Below, one piece after another: positions 41,160 to 46,682 of a DNA stretch of 46,682 nt (positions are counted from its first letter, which is position 1; each line of letters opens with the position of its first letter). Both the position numbers and the translations under genes were made by a program. The notes under the pieces are model-generated. The model was given only the letters and a program-made list of their open reading frames with translations. It ran no database searches and was not told the origin of the DNA. The DNA is from Nitrososphaerota archaeon (GTDB lineage: Archaea > Thermoproteota > Nitrososphaeria > Nitrososphaerales > UBA213). The stretch spans positions 1-46,682 of the forward strand of contig PAWD01000027.1 in the NCBI GenBank assembly GCA_002713325.1. The letters are read 5' to 3'.

Positions 41160-41582
41160 ATGATGGTTCGTATTGAGGTAAGTAAAGAGATAAACGCCCC
41201 TCCAGAAAAAGTCTGGAAAGTTATCAGTGATCTTGATAACGAGCCGAAGTACTGGCATGGTACGAAATCAATCAAGAACATAAAGGTCAATGGTAATACT
41301 ATAACGAGAGAAGTTATCATAGCATTCAAGGATTCTAAGTGTATGGAAACAGTTGTCTTGAATCCTATTAAGAGTATTGAAGTAAGTATAACTGATGGAC
41401 CTATGAAGGGTATGAAGAATATCACATTGAACGATATAAATGGTAAAACCAAGGTTGTTGTTGTGTGGGACATTAAACTTTCTGGAATGATGTCAGTATT
41501 CACAGGTATGATAAAGGGTCATATTCAACAGGGTACTGAAGATGCTTTGAAAAGGATAAACGCAGATGTGGAAAAGCAGTGA
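41160..41582 (+). CDS. SRPBCC/START-like protein
   Basis: The 140-residue protein has the SRPBCC pattern: IEVSKEINAPPEKVWKVISD at the N-terminus, then DNEPKYWHG, a beta-sheet run (VVLNPIKSIEVSITDGPMKG) and a long C-terminal helix (MIKGHIQQGTEDALKRINAD). These domains hold lipids, polyketides or quinones in a hydrophobic cavity. I take ATG 41160 over the TTG 41148 in the track. The stop overlaps the start of the GT2 gene as TGATG, so the two products may act on the same lipid. Confidence 0.8.
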   Translation: MMVRIEVSKEINAPPEKVWKVISDLDNEPKYWHGTKSIKNIKVNGNTITREVIIAFKDSKCMETVVLNPIKSIEVSITDGPMKGMKNITLNDINGKTKVVVVWDIKLSGMMSVFTGMIKGHIQQGTEDALKRINADVEKQ

Positions 41583-42787
41583 TGATTATGAATCTCGCAT
41601 TAAATATTTTCACTATGATACTGGTATCTATAATGTTGGGAGTGTCATCCACGTGGATATACTTACTTGTATATATAATAAGATCATTTAGAAAAGCGCC
41701 AAAACTTGATACCGCTAACAGTGTTGAATTACCAAAAGTCAATGTCATCATTCCTGCAAGGAATGAAGAACGCTTCATAAGTAAATGTCTCACTACAATA
41801 GAGAATCAAGATTATCAAAATTACAATATAATAGCAGTAGATGATTCTTCAACAGACAGAACAACTAATCTAATCAAGGAACATGCTTCGCAAAACTGGA
41901 AAATATTATTTATAAAAACAGAACCTAAACCCGATGGATGGGTAGGAAAGAATTGGGCATGTTATCAGGGATATCTCCGATCTGATGGGGACCTTCTATT
42001 ATTTACGGATGCGGATACAAATTACGCTAAAAATGTGATCTCAGATGCTGTCTCTAAAATAATGAGTGAAGGTCTAGACGCGCTTACATTAGTCCCAAGG
42101 TTGTTATGCTTGGATCGATGGACCAAAATTACGTTGCCATTTCTAAGTACACTTTTACATTCTCGTTATTCTCCATTACACGTTAATGATCCTACACACA
42201 AAATAGGCTACTTCTTCGGAAGTTTTTATGTAATAAAACGTAATGTCTATGAAGCGATCGGCACACATTCAGACATTAGGGATGAACTTGTTGAAGATGG
42301 TGCACTTGGCTCTCGTGTGAAGAAGAGTGGTTATAAACTAAAGATGTTTAGAGGTGAACATCTTGTCTCTGCAATCTGGGCAAGGGATTTTAGCTCTTTA
42401 TGGAATGGTCTTGGCAGACTTATCATACCGCTCTACCGAGTAAATAGGTTTCAAGCAATTGCTATATTCCTAGTATCTTTCTTCCTTTTCTTATCACCTT
42501 TTCTAATTTTACCTTACTCTGCATTCTTCTTATATAATATAATAGCAAAAATACTCTTCGTTGTAAGCGGAATAACTTGTATATTGATTACAGTATCTGG
42601 TATGGTAGAAGCTCGCGTAAGTCTAAAACTAAACATGCTTTATGCCCTACTTGCCCCTCTTGCTGCAGTGATAATTGCGTTTGGTTTCCTTTCTGGTGTG
42701 ATTAAAGCTAGTAGAAGAAAAGGTGTAAAATGGCGTGATAGGAACTACGTGTATTCACGCTACAGTTCACAGGGTTTCACACTTTAG
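41582..42787 (+). CDS. Membrane glycosyltransferase, family 2
   Basis: The 401-residue protein starts with a membrane span (about 8-32), then a GT-A domain: PKVNVIIPARNEERFISKCL near 50-69, VDDSSTDRTTNLIKEH near 84-99, LLFTDADTNYAKNVI near 138-152 (DxD) and ELVEDGALGSRVKKSGYKLK near 230-249. About three C-terminal spans follow (roughly 295-385). The layout resembles carotenoid- or hopanoid-associated glycosyltransferases (CruC/HpnB type). The start is ATG 41582, overlapping the SRPBCC stop. It would act on a lipid at the cytoplasmic face. The acceptor is unknown. Confidence 0.83.
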   Translation: MIMNLALNIFTMILVSIMLGVSSTWIYLLVYIIRSFRKAPKLDTANSVELPKVNVIIPARNEERFISKCLTTIENQDYQNYNIIAVDDSSTDRTTNLIKEHASQNWKILFIKTEPKPDGWVGKNWACYQGYLRSDGDLLLFTDADTNYAKNVISDAVSKIMSEGLDALTLVPRLLCLDRWTKITLPFLSTLLHSRYSPLHVNDPTHKIGYFFGSFYVIKRNVYEAIGTHSDIRDELVEDGALGSRVKKSGYKLKMFRGEHLVSAIWARDFSSLWNGLGRLIIPLYRVNRFQAIAIFLVSFFLFLSPFLILPYSAFFLYNIIAKILFVVSGITCILITVSGMVEARVSLKLNMLYALLAPLAAVIIAFGFLSGVIKASRRKGVKWRDRNYVYSRYSSQGFTL

Positions 42788-42836
42788 TAAGTGAAAGAAT
42801 ACTGTGTTTTAAAAAATAAAAACAAATGTGTTTTTG

Positions 42837-43589
42837 TTACTTCAAGTGGTCTACAATGATGGTCAAGAAACCATTGTCAATATTATATCCTTCCTTCACT
42901 GGTATTACAAACACTTGTGTGTGTTCCTTTGGAAGCATAGGTATAGTGAGTACGTAGGAACCTACCTTCTTCTTCTCCACCTGAACTTCTTGATTGTTTA
43001 GCACTACTCGTAGAGAATCAGGGTCAATGAATTCATCTCTGTTGTCTAAAAAGGCCATATAGATAAGGGAGGAATCTCCTTGTCTGTACAAATTCTTATC
43101 AGAATTTATTATAGTTTTCAATTCATTTACCATTATTGTTGCCGTTTTCTTCTTTGATGTTGAAGCAGTATACTGTTCATCACCGTCAAATTGTGCAAAT
43201 ATAGTTACCGTCTCTGTTTGGAATTTATTAATTACGTCATATGCGGTTTTTTCTACAGGTGTTAATTTAGCAGTCCATGTGAGATCAATATTACCATCTA
43301 TACCAGTTACTCCGGAGACTATAGGAACAAGTTCAGGCTTTGATAGGAATTTATAAACTGTTATTTCAGCTCCACTTATTGGTTCACCATCATGAGTTGT
43401 CAACGTGCCTTTGAATTCAACAATATCTCCAACGATGAACTCTGCACCACAAATCCCGTAATTGACACATCCACTCATCGAGAAATTAAAATTTGTAGAT
43501 GTCTGTCTCTCTGCGTAAGAGGTATCTGATAATGCTACAGTAGCAAGCATCAGCGTTAATCCCATTATTATTACTGCGATCTTCTTCAA
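42837..43589 (-). CDS. Secreted Ig-like beta-sandwich protein
   Basis: The protein begins with a Sec signal peptide (MKKIAVIIMGLTLMLATVAL and the following SDTSYA, cleavage near residue 26). Then come two bacterial-Ig/carboxypeptidase-regulatory-like domains: VEFKGTLTTHDGEPISGAEI near 58-77, with VTGIDGNIDLTWTAK, and a second from about 150 with SLIYMAFLDNRDEFID. There is no cell-wall anchor or C-terminal membrane span. It is probably a cell-surface or extracellular structural protein. It converges with the GT2 gene. Confidence 0.75.
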   Translation of the reverse strand: MKKIAVIIMGLTLMLATVALSDTSYAERQTSTNFNFSMSGCVNYGICGAEFIVGDIVEFKGTLTTHDGEPISGAEITVYKFLSKPELVPIVSGVTGIDGNIDLTWTAKLTPVEKTAYDVINKFQTETVTIFAQFDGDEQYTASTSKKKTATIMVNELKTIINSDKNLYRQGDSSLIYMAFLDNRDEFIDPDSLRVVLNNQEVQVEKKKVGSYVLTIPMLPKEHTQVFVIPVKEGYNIDNGFLTIIVDHLK

Positions 43590-43783
43590 TTCAACTTTAA
43601 TCTAAAGTGGGTAATAATATATCTTTTGTTTTTAAGATTTGGATGTTAAGAATGAATTATGTAGAGAAAAAGGAAATAAATATGATCTCTAGTGTTTCAC
43701 ATCTATATTAATACATGAATTTTAACTGTTTATGAAATTCTGTGATAACAATTTTAAAACCAAACATAATAATAAATTTCAAT

Positions 43784-44560
43784 ATGACTATCATACAAAC
43801 TATTATTATACTAAGTATATTGCTCTATCCAAGTACATTTATCCATATCGGTGCACAGGAAGAAGTTAATGTAGAAATAGTTGACGGTTCAGAAAAAGTT
43901 GATAATGTTGAATTCTACATACCTGCAAGAATTACAATACCAATTGGTACAACGGTAATATGGAAGAATTTTGATAACGCGCCACATACTGTAACAAGTG
44001 GAACTCCAGATTGTCCGGGGATGTGTTGGGGTATAGATTTTGATTCAGGAATCATGAAACAGGATAAACTTTATGAGATCATGTTTAAGGAGGTAGGAGA
44101 ATACAATTATCTATGTTCTCTACATCCGTGGATGACTGGAACTGTTACGGTTCTAGATAAAGAACAGAAAATGCCTGCTGAAGATGTAATCATTGTTCAA
44201 AAAGGAACTATAAATGGGAATAAAGATGGTGTAGATATAAGGATAACCGCGAAACAGATTAGAAATCTAATTCTCATCCATATTAGGAATGCTGAAAGTA
44301 GTGATACAAGTGTTTATGGTATAACTATAGAAACCTCAAATTCTGTTATTGAAGCTTATAGGGGGCCGAAAAACTGGGACGATGAAGATGTAACTTCTAA
44401 TAAAGTCACTTCATACGTAGATGATGAGGCATTGAATCCAGGAGCGAAGACCCATCTAAAACTAAAGGTTTCCAACAATGACTTCATGATCAACTGGACT
44501 GTGTATGATTCAAGTCATAATACTATAGACCAGGGTAAAGTCAGGCCAATAAGAAGATGA
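43784..44560 (+). CDS. Secreted plastocyanin-like (cupredoxin) protein
   Basis: Type 1 copper proteins of this kind are abundant in ammonia-oxidising archaea, where they carry electrons outside the cell. ATG 43784 gives a signal peptide (MTIIQTIIILSILLYPSTFI). A cupredoxin domain follows, with NAPHTVTSG and YLCSLHPWMTGTV, which supply the copper ligands His, Cys, His and Met. About 110 further C-terminal residues (from about 140) form a second beta-rich domain without ligands (VDIRITAKQIRNLILIHIRN). The track uses GTG 43742, but ATG 43784 fits the signal peptide better. It may be membrane-associated through that peptide. Confidence 0.88.
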   Translation: MTIIQTIIILSILLYPSTFIHIGAQEEVNVEIVDGSEKVDNVEFYIPARITIPIGTTVIWKNFDNAPHTVTSGTPDCPGMCWGIDFDSGIMKQDKLYEIMFKEVGEYNYLCSLHPWMTGTVTVLDKEQKMPAEDVIIVQKGTINGNKDGVDIRITAKQIRNLILIHIRNAESSDTSVYGITIETSNSVIEAYRGPKNWDDEDVTSNKVTSYVDDEALNPGAKTHLKLKVSNNDFMINWTVYDSSHNTIDQGKVRPIRR

Positions 44561-44561
44561 T

Positions 44562-44750
44562 TTACTTTTTCGTGTATGAATGATAACGCCTAGCATGAGC
44601 TTTTAAATCCTCACCATTTGTAAATGTCATATTACATGTCTTACATTCATATAAGCTATTGTTTCCATGAATTATCTGCTGATGCTGCATAAGCTCTTCT
44701 ACATGAATAAAACTTCTATCACATATATTGCATTTATGTTTCCTTAACAA
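44562..44750 (-). CDS. Two-finger C2H2 zinc protein
   Basis: The 62-residue protein has two classical fingers: CNICDRSFIHVEELMQHQQI through IH at about 7-29, and CKTCNMTFTNGEDLKAHARR through YH at about 36-57. The linker is NNSLYE. It resembles eukaryotic-type C2H2 modules and presumably binds DNA or RNA. It follows the plastocyanin gene in convergent orientation and ends 1 bp from it. The upstream DUF255 gene shares its strand. Confidence 0.85.
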   Translation of the reverse strand: MLRKHKCNICDRSFIHVEELMQHQQIIHGNNSLYECKTCNMTFTNGEDLKAHARRYHSYTKK

Positions 44751-44786
44751 TCCCGATTTCCACTTGTAGATTGTTGATATAAAGCA

Positions 44787-46682
44787 TTAACACGTCAGAT
44801 TACTCTTTATATCCTCGATGGAATGCAATGGTAACGAACATGTAAAGTCTTTACAAACATATGCAGTAAATGACTTTTGTTTTACAGCTTCCTTTCCCTT
44901 GAAGAATGCTATATCATGAAGCTGAGTAATTCTAGTAGAATCCACCATTGCAAATATACCTTCAGGAATGAACTGCTTATTGATCCAGTTGACCGCATCG
45001 TTAGTCCGGAAATCTTTCACTATCAGAGTAACCTCAACAGGTTTTCTAACATACATGAATATTGCATTAAGAAGTTTTCCGAAGGCAAATGGATTTTCTG
45101 CGGCCATAGTAGCATTCTTACTAAGAATTTTTTCCGCCTTGTAATAATCTTGTTTCTGAGTGTAATGATATAGACGTAAAAGAGCAAGGGCAGACATTGA
45201 ATTACCTGAAGGTATTGATAGATCATAGATACTTTTTGTTCTTACTATAAGTTTTTCGTGATTGTCAGATGTGAAAAAAAAATCTCCGTTACTTATATCC
45301 CAGAAATGCTTAATCATATAATCGGCGTATTCAGTAGCCCTGTGTAGATACTCTGCCTTGGAATCAGATTCGAAAAGATCCAATAATCCATTTATGTAGA
45401 ATGCATAGTCATCCAGATAACCATTGAGCTTTACCTGATCATCCTTGAATGTATGCCTTAACATATTGCCATCCACAAGCTTTGTTTCAATGAAATTTAC
45501 AGCATTCCTTGCAGCTTCTAGATACACATTATTTCCAGTTACCCTGTAGCCCTTTGCAAAAGCGCTGATCATAAGACCGTTCCAGCTGGTCAATACCTTT
45601 TCATCCTTTCCAGGTTTTACACGCTTCTCCCTGATCTGCAAGAGTTTTTCTCTTCCTTCAGACAATACATGTTCTATTTCATTCAATGATTTGGAGAGTT
45701 TCTTTGCCAATATTTCTGTAGAAACACTTACGTGTAGTATGTTTTCTCCCTCAAAGTTACCCCCCTCTGTTAATCCATAATGCATACAGAAAATCTCTCC
45801 ATCGTTTCCAAGAGCGTCCATGATCTCACTCTTCTTCCACGTATAGTATTTGCCTTCAACTCCCTCAGAATCTGCATCCTGCGCTGAGTAGAATCCACCA
45901 TCCATATTTATCATCTCTCGTAACACATAATCGAAAATATGACTTGCAATATCTACATATTTTTTATCACCGGTAATCTGAAACGCCTCAATGTATACTA
46001 ATGGTATTAATGCATTATCGTAAAGCATCTTTTCGAAATGTGGTGCAAACCATTTGGAATCTGTAGAATATCTATGAAATCCACCACCTATGTGATCATG
46101 AATGCCTCCAGCGGCCATCCTATTCAATGTTAATAAAACAAAATCCCTGAACCTACTTATTTTTGACAGATAGTAGTACCGCAGTAGAAAGGATAGATTT
46201 GATGTATTAGGAAACTTCGGAGCATTACCGAACCCGCCATTTATTGGATCGCTACTCTGTAGAAGATTTACAGCAGCTTCATCCAAAAGTGTTTTTTCTA
46301 GCTTTGTTGATGTCAGTGTAAATTCCGTCGTTTGAGTAAGAGCATCCATTATGATCTTAGTCTGGCGCTCTGTAGTTTCACGATTATTCTTGTATGTATC
46401 AGATAACTGTATAAGCAGTGATTGAAAACCTGGAGTTCCATATCGTTGATCTGGAGGAAAATACGTTCCAGCGAAAAATGGTCTTTGATCGGAAGTTAGA
46501 AAAACGCTAAGGGGCCAGCCTCCATTTCCAGTAATCATCTGACAAACCTTTTGATAAATATCATCTAGATCAGGGCGTTCCTCCCTATCCACCTTTATAT
46601 TCACAAAATTTTCATTCATAATGCTTGCTATCTCTTCATTCTCAAAACATTCATGAGCCATCACATGACACCAATGACACGC
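44787..46682 (-). CDS. DUF255/thioredoxin-fold protein (YyaL, SSP411 type), 5' end cut by window
   Basis: The frame runs off the window at 46682, so the N-terminus is missing. The first visible residues, ACHWCHVMAHECFENEEIAS, show the CxxC thioredoxin-like signature of DUF255 proteins, followed by VDREERPDLDDIYQKVCQMI and GGWPLSVFLTSDQRPFFAGT. The rest is an (alpha/alpha)6-barrel like N-acylglucosamine epimerases (HDHIGGGFHRYSTDSKWFAP, FYSAQDADSEGVEGKYYTW, and VLTSWNGLMISAFAKGYR). The track's start (46664) is internal. About 630 residues are visible of roughly 680. The biochemical function is not established in the family. Confidence 0.92.
   Translation of the reverse strand, partial: ACHWCHVMAHECFENEEIASIMNENFVNIKVDREERPDLDDIYQKVCQMITGNGGWPLSVFLTSDQRPFFAGTYFPPDQRYGTPGFQSLLIQLSDTYKNNRETTERQTKIIMDALTQTTEFTLTSTKLEKTLLDEAAVNLLQSSDPINGGFGNAPKFPNTSNLSFLLRYYYLSKISRFRDFVLLTLNRMAAGGIHDHIGGGFHRYSTDSKWFAPHFEKMLYDNALIPLVYIEAFQITGDKKYVDIASHIFDYVLREMINMDGGFYSAQDADSEGVEGKYYTWKKSEIMDALGNDGEIFCMHYGLTEGGNFEGENILHVSVSTEILAKKLSKSLNEIEHVLSEGREKLLQIREKRVKPGKDEKVLTSWNGLMISAFAKGYRVTGNNVYLEAARNAVNFIETKLVDGNMLRHTFKDDQVKLNGYLDDYAFYINGLLDLFESDSKAEYLHRATEYADYMIKHFWDISNGDFFFTSDNHEKLIVRTKSIYDLSIPSGNSMSALALLRLYHYTQKQDYYKAEKILSKNATMAAENPFAFGKLLNAIFMYVRKPVEVTLIVKDFRTNDAVNWINKQFIPEGIFAMVDSTRITQLHDIAFFKGKEAVKQKSFTAYVCKDFTCSLPLHSIEDIKSNLTC

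Overview
The window is AT-rich archaeal DNA, and its gene content points to a Thaumarchaeota/Nitrososphaeria-type organism. The supporting marks are class I lysyl-tRNA synthetase, archaeal Elp3, diphthine synthase, EF-2, L39e/L31e, LysW-dependent lysine/arginine synthesis, a futalosine menaquinone cluster, a mannosyl-3-phosphoglycerate synthase, a plastocyanin-like copper protein and many tiny zinc-finger proteins. I cannot name the genus. Several starts fit leaderless transcription, with an AT-rich box about 25-30 nt before the start codon.

Layout. 1-8.3 kb is translation and cofactor housekeeping: a repeat-bearing small protein, elp3, lysS (class I), tRNA-Arg(GCG), dphB, an IscA-type Fe-S carrier, a zinc ribbon and ubiD. 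A GH5-like hydrolase follows at 8.35-9.36 kb. 9.36-13.8 kb is accessory: a perfect 85-bp direct repeat, a DUF427 gene, tiny Cys-rich ORFs, a frameshifted ribbon-helix-helix gene and two orphan NUMOD3-repeat genes. It runs up to the 3' end of the EF-2 gene, whose last bases are copied 2.3 kb away. 13.8-16.0 kb is EF-2. 16.2-20.6 kb holds a SIS-domain gene and mqnD, mqnE and mqnC. 20.7-24.2 kb is a second accessory stretch (HNH nuclease, DUF4186, small zinc and winged-helix proteins). 24.5-26.3 kb is mpgS plus a HAD phosphatase. 26.7-36.0 kb is two operons for lysine and arginine synthesis on LysW carriers. 36.1-39.65 kb is an ACT-like gene and a methionine operon (MetF-like, MetE-like partner, MetE core). 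39.7-46.7 kb has a Nudix gene, L39e-L31e, a SRPBCC/GT2 pair, secreted Ig-like and cupredoxin proteins, a two-finger C2H2 protein and a DUF255 protein cut by the window end.

The most striking observation is in the EF-2 gene. The ORF track starts it inside the P-loop because a 30-nt insertion with an in-frame TGA interrupts codon 22. Removing exactly 15941-15970 restores the family consensus (IRNFGVIAHVDHGKTT). The insertion and its flanks fold as a bulge-helix-bulge, the archaeal splicing-endonuclease substrate. The tRNA-Arg carries a 15-nt D-loop insertion that follows the same cut rule. The window therefore appears to contain both an mRNA and a tRNA intron for the same splicing machinery.

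The genes link in several ways. DphB takes part in making the diphthamide on the EF-2 encoded here. MqnD/E/C, and possibly UbiD, serve menaquinone synthesis. Two LysX-type ligases with two LysW carriers split the aminoadipate and glutamate branches while sharing LysZ/Y/J/K.
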